A stretch of 64,000 nucleotides of DNA, taken from NCBI GenBank assembly GCA_030512335.1, contig JAULSU010000001.1, forward strand, positions 5,146,001 through 5,210,000, written 5' to 3'. Below the pieces are notes generated by a model. It did no database searches and was not told where the DNA came from. It saw only the letters and a list, made by a program, of their open reading frames with translations. Within the stretch, counting starts at the first letter, position 1. Each line of letters begins with the position of its first letter. Shown piece by piece: positions 34,862 through 48,021 of the stretch. Origin of the DNA: Immersiella caudata. Lineage: Eukaryota; Ascomycota; Sordariomycetes; Sordariales; Lasiosphaeriaceae. A program made the position numbers and the translations under genes.

Positions 34862-37684
34862 GCTGGGATGACAGCGACTGGACGCATTAACCGGGGCATA
34901 TTGGCGTAACTCTTTATCCTTCGTGGGGGTGCCAATAAAGATCTTGATTCCGGGAAAGGTTGTGGGAGCATGGCAAAATGGGTTTGTGTCACCGTCGATC
35001 CCGTTGATCTATCTTTGGAATGTCAATTCCAACAACATCCGAGAGAAAGCATGCAAGTGCGTCGTGCGGCTTGCTCACCGCAAACTCGAACGCCTGGGAA
35101 GCTCCTCGGCCAAGGCGCGAGGCCTTTTACTTCGCTGTCTGGGTTATTATCACACTGGCCTGGCAAGCCGCCCGCGGTGTCAATTCGGCGAAACACCCTG
35201 GGAGTTGTCAGTGCTTCAGCCACCACTCGGAGCCCTTCGAGCACCACAATCCTGCTGCCTGCAGAGCGGCTCGTGGGGAACCCCTAGCCTCTCTTCATCA
35301 TCCCAGCTCTACTCTGCGAGTCGCTCCATCTGTCCACAAAGGGCGACCAATTGCGCAGCCACTAGCCAGGAACCGTGGTCTTTGGAAATCCTGTACATAT
35401 CTACTGAGGTTCATGAACTAGTCGTCCTAGTGTAGAGTGAGTCGGCTGCAAACCAGCTGTCACAGTCCATACCAGCCTGCCGGTTCTACCTGCGACGAGG
35501 AGGCGAGTGAAAGACTGGTGAATACCAAGCTCCATCAATCTAGCTACCCCGGCTCACAGAATCTAACGTTACTTCTCGGAAGGATTCGGCCTGTATTACT
35601 TGCACTACCAACCGGCACTGCAGAGCATCCCCGTGAAAGCTCACCGAGCTCCTTCTTAAGTGCTGTCCGACATGACCAAACCAATTCCAGACGACTTCAA
35701 ACCCTTTAAACCGGGCAATGGGGGGGTGGGTTCGGTGTTTCGGCTAGTAGCCTCACACACCATAAACGTTTGAAACGGTAGCTTTACATCTCGGTTGGGA
35801 GCCAGACTACCGAAACGCAGTCCGCAATCCACCAGCGGTATCTACCTGGCTCTGACGCAGAAAAGACTACTCGGTGCTTACGTGCAGAGGGTGGCGTTAT
35901 CGCCGGCCTGCAGGCGGCGACACCATTTCGGGCCGGTTATTCATTTTTTCTTACTTGCACCGGAGGCGTTTTTGAAGGCGGTGAGCTACATGCGAAACAG
36001 CGTCCATATCCTGCCGTCATTTCATGATGAGGGTGCCAGGCGGGTGGCGATTACAGAGGGCCATGGATTGAGAGGGTTTCAATCCAGGCCCTGCATATCT
36101 TCAACCAGGTCGGAACGGTGCGGACGATTTACCCACGCGATGATGAAGCGCCGATATGCACGCTTCTTTGACGTCGGGCCATAGTTTGGACTCTTTATAT
36201 GCACAGGAGTTGGAGCTATTGACAGCCGAGGAGCATCCCGTCGATGGACTTGCCTACACGCCGCCAACCAACTCTGTCGTGATCAAGTGGTCGAAGTTGC
36301 AATGCTCACACCAAGCATCTCACCCTCAGCAGAACTTCCTAACCCCCAAGTTCGCATTTCACCTGGACAAAATAACGCAAGCACCGGGGTACGGCACCAC
36401 TTGCAACATCCCCCTGCCGCGCGTCCTGCAACATCTAGTTCCCCCAGAAATAACCAAACAATCACTCCGTCTTTTTTTATCCCCGGAGGAAACAAGTAGA
36501 CATTTGTACCCCACTATGCGTATCATGTTTTTGCGTCTCTAAGCATCATGACCCGAATTGCCCCTTGTCTGGGTGTCAATGCCGTGATGGTTTCGCTAAC
36601 ATAGGTGTTCATACCAGCGTTTGTCTTGGACGAGGTTTGAGTTGAGGCCGTGGTGCGGTATCTAATACTGTTGTTTTTCGATGGGGGAGTTTGGCTTGCA
36701 TCTTTGACAGGAATAGATAATGCCAAATGCTCGTTTTACTGAGCGGGGTTGGGAAAGGCATCACACACCCCGATTTGTGTGTAATGACAGCTGCCGGAAT
36801 GTATATTCACGAGCAGGTATGCTACGGACAGGCCTCGGTACCTTGTGCTCCGTTGCCAGAGCTATACAATCTGCCTTGTCTGAGCCGCGGCTGAGCCTCT
36901 GATAGATTACATGGCTTGTGTGCTGCAGAAGACAGAGCCCATGTTTTTCAGTAGTTAGTTGCGCATTTCACTCACCGAATGTGGAAAGCCAACACAGAAA
37001 GGGCATGATGGGACAATAAGCACATCCTCTTCGGGAGTTATGGCGAAACGAAGATGAGCTATTCTCATATCCTAACTGAACCGTCATCGAGGCCTAATTT
37101 GATGGAGTGTCCTTGCTATCGTCATAGCTGCTCACTCTGGCTGCGTTTCAAGCCTTCGGACAGAAGGAACTTGGGAAACCGACCCGGAATACAGGGGGTT
37201 GGCTTCAACCCACCACTGTGACGCTCCCACCGAGACTAGCGTTGACGTGCCGTAGATGACGACGCTGGTGAACTGAGAGAATATTGTCAATATCACGACA
37301 TCGCTCACCCATATCACCATCTCATACTGGTTCTCCACAAGATGCTAATATGCCCGCATCTTAGCACCTAGCACGCTCATCCCAAACTCCGGCAACAATA
37401 CAGACGTAGGTTTTGACGGGCGGGCGGGCAGCGTCGGCCGCCCATGAAAGGCCAGGTTCTAAGAAAAGGAACGCCAGGAATGCTGTAACCTGGATGGGCT
37501 GAGTACGCTATAATACTGCCAGGGATGGTAGCTGGGCATCAGACCGCAACTTGTGTGACGATATTCGGGTATACATTTGACAAATCTTCTTACCTACACT
37601 CCTCAATTTTACCGTGTTGTCATTGCCTATTCGGATTTGCAAGATCACCTCAAACCCTAGACGCCAGACCCTTTGTGCATCACC
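34862..37684. other. 2.8 kb convergent gap CIA2/SNU114
   Basis: The two flanking genes face each other. Other convergent gaps in the window are 280-720 nt, so this one is unusually wide. ORFs up to about 170 codons occur on both strands but none is recognisable. One at 37132-37338 (minus) has a hydrophobic stretch. No repeat or RNA gene is seen. Confidence 0.5.
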
Positions 37685-40600
37685 TTACGCTTCGCCCAGC
37701 GTCCCGCTCTCAATCAAGCTTTGGTAAAACTCCGGCTCCAAAAACTTCGCTACACTCACATCCTCACTCAAGCCTTTCCTCCTTCTCGTCTTGAGTACAA
37801 AGTCCCTAGCCGTCGCCTGCGCGTTTGCCATCTGCAATGGCCTCAGGACCACCTCCTTGTCCAAGGGATCACCCGGCACGATATTCCACCTGTCAAAGAC
37901 AAGGCTTACCATCGCCTGGCCGGGCGTTTGGATGCGGAGATCTGTTTCGAAGCCGAAACTATCGATGACGGGGATGAGGCCGCTAACGCGATAGAGCGGG
38001 GTTCCAGCAATGGGCCCGTCTGAGAGAACGTGGCCGCGCCGTCTCGCGAGAATGTTGTAGACTGTGCTGACAGAGTCTTGGGGGCCGGTCATAGACATCG
38101 AGTACATAGGCTCCATAAGGCGGGGAGAGGCGATGAGGAATGAGCTATAGCAGGCGCGACGGGATGTGGGAATGATCTGGCCACCGCCACGGAAGATGGC
38201 CTCTTGCGCTAGGGCGACATCTATCAGGCGGAACTTGGTGTTACGTATTGCTAATTGGGATAGATTGTTAGCTTGAAGCTCCAACTATTGTGGTGTTCAC
38301 GCGTGAAAAGGGGTATGCAGGACAATCTAGCGAACTCAGAAGGTGTCAAGACAATAACGCTTCTGGAGCACCACACCCCCGCGCTTCTGAATCAGTGGGC
38401 CCGCTGGTTGGTCTGGGAGGACACCCTGGTTGACAGCCCCGGAGAACTAGCCAAGGGGATTCAGAGCCCCTCACCCCATGGCAGCCACAAGGTGACATCG
38501 GGACGAGCGGGGAGATCGCAGATGCTTGCAATGCAGACACAGGCGCTTTTCCCGACGCCGCTTTAAGCAGGTCCAAGCCAAGTGCCGTGCCGGTCTGCCA
38601 TGTTAAAGCGAGGGGGGTTGTGCAAATGAGACGATGAAGGAAGATGACGCAAGACTGGATGTGCACTTACGTTCTTCACACAGAGGCCCTTCTCGAGTTG
38701 CCCAGCTGAAACCTTGACGAATGGACTCTTTGACGGTGTTGAGGCGTTTCTTGTCGACCTGGAGAACAGTTAGTCCAGTTTTAGCAACAGAAGGCCCGAT
38801 TGAGGCAACCGGGACATATATCTGAAAGCCGCTGTCATGCAACTTACCTCTGACGGAAGGGTGTCGTCTTGCAAGATGTTCGGCCCAAACTCGTCTGGCC
38901 CGAACGCCCAGATACTCCTCGCCGCTAACAGATCCCATCCGTGCTTCTCCTCAAAGAATTTAGCCGTTTTTCGCACGGGGTCGCGTATTTTGACAGCCCC
39001 TGACTCGATGTCCTGTGCAATGCCATCGTCCAGCGGTTCTGCCACCATGGTGATGGTGTTCTTCTTGTTGGGAGTGACCGCATAGCACTTCGTTGCCGAC
39101 GTATCCTGTACTGTTTCGCAGAATCGGACAACGGGGTCCGATACTCGGATCTCCATGTCCGCATAGAGTCGCCGGAGATCGTGAAGTACACAGTCCATAT
39201 AGAGCTCTCCTGTGCCAAGAATGATGTGTTCGCCTGACTCCTCAACCTTGGTGGTAATCAGAGGATAGCTCTTGTTGATCTTTCGGATGCCGTCCAGCAT
39301 TTTCGGTAGCTCTGAAGGGTTGATGGGTTCAACAGCGACCTTCAACACCGACTCGGTGAAGTGTGTGAGCGGCTTGAAGATGTATGGGTCCTCCTCGTCG
39401 TCGAACTTTTTGGCTATTATCGTTGCCGTCTTCACAATCGAGTTGTCGACACCGCCAAGGAGTACCCAATTGCCAGCTGGAACGCCATCAGTGGGTATGC
39501 CGTATCGCGTTTCCGCAATGAAGACTTCGGATATCCTGGCCGCGGCCATATCTTCCTCATCGTCGATTGAGTAACCCTCTCCGAGAACGCGGACCTCATC
39601 TCCGGGCCGAGCGATCCCACTCATGACGCGTCCAAATGAGTTGAAGCTCTTGGCGTCAGCCGAGTTGAACAGTTTGGTGACGTACACTACCAAGGGGCCG
39701 TTTTGATCGCAGGCCTTCATCGACTCCGCAACCTTGGTATCGAGGGGTCCTGTGTAGTACTGCTGGAGCTTCTTTTGAGCCCCTTCCACCGGCGAGGGGA
39801 TGTGCTGGCAGACCATATCCACGAATCCCGTGGAAGGCCCGAAGAACTGTTCGCAGACCGATTTCAGGAGAACCTTAGGGTCAGTCTTATACTGGGAAGG
39901 CTTCAGGCTGATCCCGAGCTTGCCGAGTGTCTCCTTCAGATCCTCGGGGCTCTCGCTGATGGTGTGCGAGAACAGCTTGTAAATCGGCTCCATGATGAAG
40001 TTAACGAACGACCGCTTCGCACCCTCCTCAACAGGCTTCCTGGTGAAGTTGCGTTTGCGAGGGTTGAAATAGACATCGCCCCACAGCCGCTTGGCGAACT
40101 CTTCCGTATTGACCCCCCCAAACCCGTCCGAGTACATTTTCGCAAAGGACTGAAGGGTAAAACACCAACCCATAGATGTGCATGCAAACAGTACGTTCCC
40201 CTTTTCTGGGCTTACTCTCCTTCCCTCGCCCTGGCCTGGAATCGTGTTTTCGATCACCGTGTTGACCTCCTCGATGACATGCTTCAACTTATAGTATGCG
40301 TCGGTGGGGGGGAGTTTGAGTTCCAGTATTAACCGGTCCATTTTGTTGACGATGAGTGTGATGGGAATGTCCTCGAGCACCGCATGTTTGATGATCTGTT
40401 CCGTGTTGACTTGGACGCCCTCGACCACATCTACCACCAAGCACACACCGTCCACCAGTCTCAAAGACGCGGCGATCTCGTCCACGAAGTCCACATGTCC
40501 AGGCGTATCAATGATATTGACGAGATGTGATTTTCCTTTCGTGTTCGGGAGCACCAGGCTCATGGGGGATGCCTTGATCGATACCCCTCGGTCCCGTTCA

Positions 40601-41354
40601 ACCACATGGACATCTGTATATCTCAACTGCTCATCGCGACTCTTTCCCGTGCGTTTATCCAGTCGGTCAGTGATTGAATGCGTCTCCAAAACAAGCATGT
40701 CCATGAATGCAGTCTTTCCATGGTGGAGGTGTCCAGCGAGGGCGACATTTCGAATCTGTTCGGGGTAGTTCATCAAGTCCGTCATGAAACTGCGATCGAA
40801 AAAGACTGGCGGGAGATCGGCCTCTTCGATTATGAACTTCTTCTGCTCCACTGGCGCTATTATCGGTACTGTCAAGGGCTGCGCATCCTCCTCTTGTACC
40901 ATAGTCTCAACGCCTTCCCCGTACACTTGCGCGGCGGTTGGATAGTATTGCTTGTCCTCGTGAAGGATAACGGCATTCGAGGGGCCCTCATCTGTGTTGC
41001 TGGTTAGTAGCCTTTCCAGGGGGTGCGCCGGATCCTCGCAAGGGCATACCGTCGATTTCCATCAACTCTTGGCCAGTCGTTTCCGGGGCCGCCTCTGGAT
41101 AGTCGTCATCGTAGGCATAATTCCCTACGTCAATTCCATGCTGCGACTCCTCTTCAGAAGCTTCGGCCTCTTCACCGCTGTCGAGCAGAATGTCAGCATA
41201 AAGTCTGCAGGCGCAAAGAGGAGGGGCTTGGAAGGAGTTGATTTAGCAGCGAAGACAGTTGCAATGTGAATCGAGATCGATCGTGAACCGCCTTACCAAC
41301 ATAATCTCTCACTTACATGAAGTTTCCAAACTCGTCATAAAGGTCGTCATCCAT
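37685..41354 (-). CDS. SNU114: U5 snRNP GTPase Snu114 (EFTUD2 / 116 kDa)
   Basis: EF-2-like GTPase that controls Prp8/Brr2 during spliceosome activation and disassembly (family knowledge). Five minus-strand exons: 41317-41354, 41050-41177, 38848-40991, 38671-38758 and 37685-38250; 987 aa. Seen: the acidic N-terminal tail after MDDDLYDEFGNFIGEE, and the G1 loop GHLHHGKTAF (about residue 140). Then DRGVSIKASPM, the G3 box DTPGHVDF and the G4 box NKMD. The C-terminal EF-2 domains include WAFGPDEFGPNILQDD and RGGGQIIPTSRRACYSSFL. All junction phases agree. The last intron (38251-38670) is 420 nt, far longer than the rest. Divergent from ERG10. Confidence 0.95.
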
Positions 41355-41855
41355 GATTGCGGGTGTGGCGGCGAACAAATGGTAGGGTTCAAAGTTCGTC
41401 GCGTCGTCGAGGGAAGGCTGAAAGTCGCGAAACCAGTCAGTTTTTCCTGTCGCGACGCTGCAAGGCTGATGTCAATGCGAATGACCCCGTCTGAAATTTT
41501 GGGCTGAGCCGCTGTGGCGCGAGCTCCTCCGTGGCTGAAACCCCACTATGGTCCCCGCCTGCCGCGCGGCGAGCTGCCCCCGGCATCGGAACCAGGGCGG
41601 TTCCCCAAAGGCGTACCTGTTGATCTACAGCGCAAACCAGGGCCCGCCTTAGCTCGTCACAAAGAAAGTGAGGGGCAATTGGGGAGACCCGAGGCGGTGT
41701 ATGTCCATATTTCTCATCGTTTGACCCTCAACAATTTCTGCCCGAAGTCCAAAGCCTTTGGGCGTTTTCATACTCGCAACAAAAGAATTTATCGTTGGCA
41801 AGATCTCACCAGAACAAGAACCTTCCTACATCGTCAAACTTCACCAAACGTCGAG
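41355..41855. other. Divergent promoter region SNU114/ERG10
   Basis: About 500 nt between two divergent start codons, expected to contain both promoters. No recognised element stands out; the right half is open in one frame but lacks any domain. Confidence 0.5.
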
Positions 41856-43276
41856 ATGTCCAACCTCCCTCCCGTTTACATCGTCTCTGTTGCTAGGACC
41901 CCTGTGGGGTCGTTCCTGGGGTGAGCTGCCCCGCGTCTGCCCCTTTTCGACGGGCGAGCACAGCAGCCCAAGTCGAGCATGCGAGCTGACTTTTTCTACT
42001 GCAAAGCTCTTTGTCGAGTCTGACCGCCATCCAATTGGGCTCTCATGCCATCAAGTGTACGTCGCGAGCGACTCCCTTCTATTTGGAGCGCGGGGCGTCG
42101 CTAACACATCAATTGCAGCTGCTGTCGAACGCGTCCCCGAGATCAAGCCCGAGGATGTAGAGGAGGTTTTCTTTGGCAATGTGCTTTCGGCCGGGTGCGC
42201 TCCCCTGATGTGCCCCCTAGAGGACGCTCAATGTTGGCTGGGCTTTCTGACATGCGCTACCTCCCAGTCTTGGCCAGGCCCCTGCCCGCCAGTGCGCCAT
42301 CAACGCTGGCCTCTCCAACAAGGTCGTTTGCACCACCGTCAACAAGGTCTGCGCTTCAGGCCTCAAGGCCATCATTCTCGGCGCCCAGACCATCATGACC
42401 GGCAATGCGTCAATAGTAGTTGCTGGCGGTACCGAGAGCATGTCCAATACACCACACTACCTGCCCAACTCCCGAACGGGCATCAAGTACGGCGAGGGCA
42501 CTATCATTGATGGTGTGCAGAACGACGGTCTCCGTGACGCCTACGGAAAGAAGGAGCTCATGGGTCTCCAAGGAGAGCTCTGCAGCCAGGACCACGGAAT
42601 TACCCGTGAACAGCAGGACGAGTACGCCATCAAGACCTACCAGAAGGCTCAGGCTGCCACTGCCGCGGGCGTGTTCACCGAGATTGCACCTATCGAGGTC
42701 AGCGGTGGCCGCGGCAAACCAGCAATCAAGATCGACCGTGACGAAGAGGTCAAGAACCTCAACGTTGACAAGCTCAAGACCGTCCGTCCTGTCTTCATTC
42801 CCAACGGCGGCACTGTCACTGCTGCCAACGCCGCACCCATCAACGACGGTGCTGCTGCTCTTGTGCTCGTCTCCGAGGCTAAGCTTAAGGAGCTCGGCAT
42901 CAAGCCCCTTGCCAAGATTCTCGGCTGGGGTGACGCTGCCCGTGAGCCTGAGCGTTTCACCACCGCCCCTGCCCTGGCTATCCCAAAGGCTATCCAGCAC
43001 GCCGGTCTCAAGCCCGAGGATGTCGATTTCTACGAGATCAACGAGGCTTTCTCGGTTGTTGCTCTGGCCAACATGAAGATCTTGGAGCTCCCCGAGGACA
43101 AGGTCAACGTATTCGGTGGTTCCGTCGCCATCGGCCATCCCCTCGGTTGCTCTGGCGCTCGTATTGTTACGACTCTGACTTCGGTCCTGCGCGAGAAGAA
43201 GGCCAAGATTGGCTGCGCAGGCATCTGCAACGGCGGTGGCGGTGCTTCGGCTCTCGTCATCGAGAGCTTGCAGTGA
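41856..43276 (+). CDS. ERG10: Acetyl-CoA C-acetyltransferase (acetoacetyl-CoA thiolase), cytosolic
   Basis: Condenses two acetyl-CoA to acetoacetyl-CoA, the first step of the mevalonate/ergosterol pathway. Exons 41856-41920, 42007-42056, 42119-42194 and 42268-43276; introns of 86, 62 and 73 nt; 399 aa. Seen: the nucleophile Cys92 in NKVCASGLKA, GGTESMSNTPHYL, NEAFSVV, the base His354 in IGHPLGCSGARI, and Cys384 in GICNGGGGA. There is no N-terminal presequence and no C-terminal SKL-type signal (it ends VIESLQ), which supports a cytosolic rather than mitochondrial or peroxisomal enzyme. Small 5' exons were placed by phase and the family strings SLSSLTA and SHAIKSAVERVPEI. Confidence 0.95.
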
Positions 43277-43556
43277 GTGGCATATCGTCCCTAAGCGAAT
43301 CGCTTTGCTCTTGGTCAGAGTAGACAAAAGGCTCGCCGTTTGCGTTAGACGTCCTTGATGGCTTGAGCGCCTGCGAAGCAAAATAAGCACCATTCTAATA
43401 TAAGCACGATATTTTTGTAGATCGCCGGAGGTGCATCTCATCGCCAAACCCAACCTGTAATGGAGTTGAGCCGGGATCGTATATAGCAGCATTTAATTCC
43501 CAACGAAGCCAGTCATAGCAAGTCAACTCGTATCTGCTTCTACTACCCGCCGTTCT

Positions 43557-44784
43557 CTAAGACCCCGGCCTCCATGCCTTGATACATCCGTCCTCTCCTG
43601 CCGTAAACACGACCTGCGCCTCGTCATTAAAGCAAAAGCTCCGCACCAGCTCCGAGCCATGCGCCCCCGGAAGCCCAACCACCGACCCCTTATCCAACTC
43701 CCACCCCGCCGCGCCCTTTGACATATGGAACAGCGTAAACATTTCTTGGCTACAATGGCAGTGCGGCAAAGATCAGTAATCACTCTCAACAAATACATCC
43801 CCAAGCAAAGCACAAAACACCGCGGACAAATCAAAGGAAAAGGGAAGACTCACTCATGCGACCCGGCCCCAATCACCACCCCTGCGCCATTCACTTTTGC
43901 AAACACATTCGCCGCATATTGACACCCCAACACCTCCCTCACATCCCCCAAATCCAGCGTCGCACTCCCACTGTCCACGCCCTCCGCAACATCATACAGC
44001 GCGAACTTTTCATCGTGTGAAAGTCCAAAGACCTCAGTCTCGTTTAGGAAACCTGCCCGGTGGACGGAGCCGTGGTTGAGTGTCTGGATCACGACTTCGT
44101 CTTCGTCGGTTATGGTGGTGTTGCAAATGTTGATGAGGCCGTCTGTGGAGCCGGAGAGGAGGAGAGAGGGGTTGGAAGGGTGGTAGGTTAGTTCGGTGAT
44201 GTCGTCGGAGTGAACTTCAGTGTATCTTATTTTTGTGGAGGCTGGGAAACGGAGGTCCCTGGGAGGGTGGTTAGCTCTGAGAGGGCAAGTGGATAGGGGA
44301 AAAGGCAGACGAGGGAGGTAAATACCAGATTAGAATGGAGGCTTGGTGATCTGCGAATTCGGTGCCGGCAGAGAGGGCGCTGGCGTTTTCGGAGCATGCT
44401 AGGGAGAGAATGCTGGGGTGGGTTCCTGAGGAGGGTTAGTTTTAGGGGGATACCTAATAGGGGCACGGGGGAATTGCCTCTTATCTGTATGGCTGGGGCA
44501 TTCGAAGGGTCGAGACGGAGATCCCAGACCGAGACTGTCCCATTCTCTCCAGCTGTGGCGACGATGGAGTCGTTGGTGCTGTATGCCTTTGCGGTGGTGA
44601 GGTTGCTGTGATTTGTTTGGATGGTCTTCAGGGGGCCCTGGCTCAGTCTCATGGGGTCAAAGATGCATAGTCTTTGGTTTGAAGATGTCGCTGCCAATCC
44701 AGTTGCGAGGGGTATAATATCCAGAACATATGTAGGTTCCGATCCGGGGTATTTGTATCCGTCGGCACAGGCGAGTTGATACAT
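43557..44784 (-). CDS. WD40 repeat protein, WDR89-like
   Basis: Four minus-strand exons: 44478-44784, 44326-44425, 43854-44258 and 43557-43749; 334 aa. Seen: a beta-propeller with blades around YVLDIIPLATGLAATSSNQ, STNDSIVATAGENGTVSVWD, ADHQASILIWDLRFPAS, TELTYHPSNPSLLLSGSTDG and a last blade CFNDEAQVVFTAGEDGCIKA. The spacing and final blade resemble WDR89; the role of that family is poorly known. The first intron has no usable GT donor in phase and needs a GC donor (GCAATT at 44477). The start is the ATG of MYQLACADGYKYPG; an upstream in-frame ATG at 44913 would add a segment that does not look like WD40. Confidence 0.8.
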
Positions 44785-45389
44785 TTTGCCCAGTCGTGTT
44801 GCGTTGTTGGGAGCTTTTGAGAGCCTGGAGTCTTGTGAATGAGGGGTCTCGGAGAAAACGAGAAAACAAGATGGGAAATTCTCCAGTTCCAGAGGCTGGC
44901 ATGGCTGACCCACGTTGATTACTTAGTTCTCCTATCAAGCACTTTCTAGACTATAGCTTGCGCACAGGGCATTGGTACTGTATCTGATCTAGATCAATGA
45001 GAATTTTGTCTGCTATTTTACTTTGAAGTTTATGCCATGTGAGTTACAATTAAGGCTTCAATCATGGTGAGACTTGGATGGCAGCCGGCTGGCATCCGTC
45101 AGTGCCAGGTGGCAAGGCCAAAATTCCGGCTGGCCGCGCCCGTCCCGCAGTGGGATCACATTCCCTGCACCAGCCGGAGCTAGCAACGAAGATCCCTGTC
45201 AAAGAGGCTACGTGACGCTTCTTCTGGACAACTGGTGTTTAGCGAGACGGACAGCTCTCGTCAACCAGCGACGCCCACGACCATTTCTGACAAAGTCCCA
45301 CGCTATCACTTGCTGTTCGAACTTTCAGAGGCCATGAGATGACGATTCTCTCCAGAAAGAACACTCGTTTGGTTTCATACTAGTCGACA
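44785..45389. other. Divergent promoter region, WDR89-like / HRD3
   Basis: 605 nt between divergent start codons, expected to hold both promoters. Short ORFs only; no specific site is recognised. Confidence 0.5.
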
Positions 45390-48021
45390 ATGAGGCCGCA
45401 TATCTTATGGCTGTCGCGTGAGTTCTTGACGCTGTCGCACGGGATATCTGCGCTTCACACTTGACTGACACATTCCGAATAGTGCTTCTGCAGTCAGTCG
45501 ATCTTGCGTCCGGCGAAGCGCATGCTCAGCATGTTCTCGGTTCCGATGCGCGCGGCGGGGATGTCGACAGCCCGAAGGAGACGCCGCGGGCCCCTGGTAT
45601 GTCTTGTGGAAGACTGCTTCCCTCGGAAGGGACCGGTTGGCTGATAGGAATGCAGGTGCCGAGTTGGTAGACGCAGCATGGGTTGAACTACGAAAAATAA
45701 ATCAGCCATTACGAGACAGGCCGCAGAAACAGCAAGGGATCTTCGGCACCCTTTTGAGCCTTGCTCTCAAAGCCGTCCCCACGCTCCGTTTGACCGCCCC
45801 TCCGACCGAAACACTGAAGAGCACCCTCGGGGGACCGTTACTCCGGGCCACTAAGCTCCTGGAGGAATCGGCGGCTACAAACAACTCGGACGCGCTCTAT
45901 CTTTTGGCCGAGATGAACTTCTACGGCAACTTCTCTCACCCAAGAAACTTCAAAGCTTCATTCGACTATTACAAGAAGCTAGCATCGGTGCATGGGAATA
46001 GCTCGGCGCAGCACATGGTAGGGTTAATGTACTCTACGGGGATCGGGGGAGCTGTGGAGCGGGACCAGGCACGAGCGTTGCTTTACTACACATTCGCCGC
46101 GAATCAGGGGCACACCAGGGCGGAGATGACGGTTGCGCACCGTTACCATGCCGGAATTTCTGTACCAAAGAGCTGCGAAAACGCCGTCAAGTATTACAAG
46201 CGGGTCGCAGACAAGGCCATTGCTTGGTATCGATCCGGACCTCCAGGCGGCATGGGCTGGGTTCCGGAATCTTACCGAATCGCTGATGAGAGTGGAGGTG
46301 TCTATGGAGAGGGCGCTAGTGTCTCCAGCTCAGGGATAAATGCCGTCAAGGCGCATCCTAACTCGGACGCATATGCCTCGATTGAGGATATCATCGAGTA
46401 TCTGGACCTGATCTCTCAGAAGGGCGATTTTAAGGCGTCCTATAACTTAGGTCGTCTCTACTACGAAGGCCAGAGAGGACTGCCCAAGAACTTCAAGCTC
46501 GCAAGCCAGTATTTCCTGATGGTCACGCAGAAGTTCTGGAAGAAAAACAACCGCATCGCCGAGAGTTTCAAGCCAGGTCTGGATAAGATCGCTTGCAAGG
46601 CCGCTGGCTTTCTCGGAAGGATGCACATGAGGGGTGAGGGCTATAAACAGTCTTTTGCTCAGGCCAAATGGTGGTTTGAGCGTGGTATGACACACGGCGA
46701 TGCCCAGTCACAGTACGGCCTCGGTTTGCTGTACCTAAACGGCTATGGTGTCGACAAGAACACTGCAAAGGCCATCCAGCTGCTGAAGGCGGCAGCAGAA
46801 CAGGACTACTCTCCCGCAGAGGTTCAACTAGGATCGCTTTACCTTGACCAGGGGTACAACGATGACCCTACGGTAGCCAACCATTTCTTCGAGATGGCTG
46901 CGCGTCAAGGCAACTTGGAGGCCTACTATTACATTGCCGAGATGAATTTCTTCGGCGTCGGCCGGGACAAGTCTTGCACTGCGGCTGTTGGCTACTACAA
47001 GAGTGTCGCGGAAAGGACAGAGCCTCTGGTGTCGTCGTGGGCTGAAGCTAACTTGGCTTACGAGGACGGCGATGAAGAACTGGCGCTTCTCGAGTACCTG
47101 ACTGCCGCAGAACAGGGGTACGAGAAGGCACAAAACAATGTTGCTCATCTCCTTGACCCTGGGCAGTCCCGACTCCCCATCCCTGATTGGCTTTATCCGC
47201 GTGCCCAGAAGGGAGCTCTCCTGGAGGACCCAAGCCTTGCCTTGATCTTTTGGACCCGCTCATCTCGACAGGGCAATATCGATGCGCTCGTCAAGATGGG
47301 CGACTACTACCTGTATGGGATAGGCACCACTGCAGATGTTGACAAGGCAGTTCAATGCTACACTGGGGCATCGGAATACCACCAGAGCGCCCAGGCGTTG
47401 TACAACTTGGGGTGGATGCATGAGAATGGCCTCGGTTTGAACCAAGACTATCATCTTGCCAAGCGATACTACGATATGGCACTCGAAACCAACGACGAGG
47501 CCTATCTCCCCGTCACCCTTAGCCTTCTCAAGCTCCGCGCACGCAGTGCGTGGAACACTATCACCAACGGGCGGATCAACTCCATTCAGGATGAACCAGG
47601 TGAGAGTTCTTCAGCTCCTCAATGCAGGAGCCCACGCTAACGGACAACAGAAACGAAGAAGGACTGGTCACTGAGCGAGTGGATCGCGAATTTTATGCAG
47701 GACGACATGCTTTACTATGAGGAGGATGGTTACGATCCCATGTACGATGACGACATGCCCGGCGGTGATGGTATCCTCGGGGAACTGGATGACGGGATTT
47801 TTGAGAGCGTTGTCATCATCGGCCTTGTTACAGCCCTCGTCTTTTTGGTTTTGTATCGCCAGCAGAGACAACAAGCGGCCAGACAGCAAGAGGAGGATGC
47901 ACAGCGCCGACAACAGCAGCCTCAGCCAGGCGGTCAGGAACAGGATCGGAACCAGGGGTTCTTTCCTCCACCAGGAGACCCCAACTTGGGAATGTGGGCG
48001 GCTGGGGGCGTGGGTCATTGA
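45390..48021 (+). CDS. HRD3: ERAD ubiquitin-ligase subunit Hrd3 / SEL1L
   Basis: ER-membrane partner of the Hrd1 ligase; its lumenal domain recruits misfolded proteins (family knowledge). Exons 45390-45417, 45483-45596, 45656-47599 and 47651-48021; introns 51-65 nt, all phase 1; 818 aa. Seen: a signal peptide split by intron 1 (MRPHILWLSLLLQSVDLASG) and many Sel1-like repeats. Examples are NNSDALYLLAEMNFYGNFSH, SSAQHMVGLMYSTGIGG, AQSQYGLGLLYLNGYGV and LYNLGWMHENGLGLNQDY. One membrane helix, SVVIIGLVTALVFLVLY, lies near the C-terminus after an acidic segment, and the cytosolic tail is Gln-rich. The small first exon was found by phase and signal-peptide logic. Confidence 0.93.

Noticed and set aside
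42410..43492. 360-codon minus-strand ORF over ERG10
   Set aside because: It is antisense to the conserved thiolase exon, and the low-complexity Leu/Asp/Val-rich translation is what strongly biased codons give on the opposite strand.
44426..44453. 28-nt GT-AG intron in the WDR89-like gene
   Set aside because: It is in phase but shorter than the usual fungal minimum; the GC-AG alternative of 52 nt fits better.
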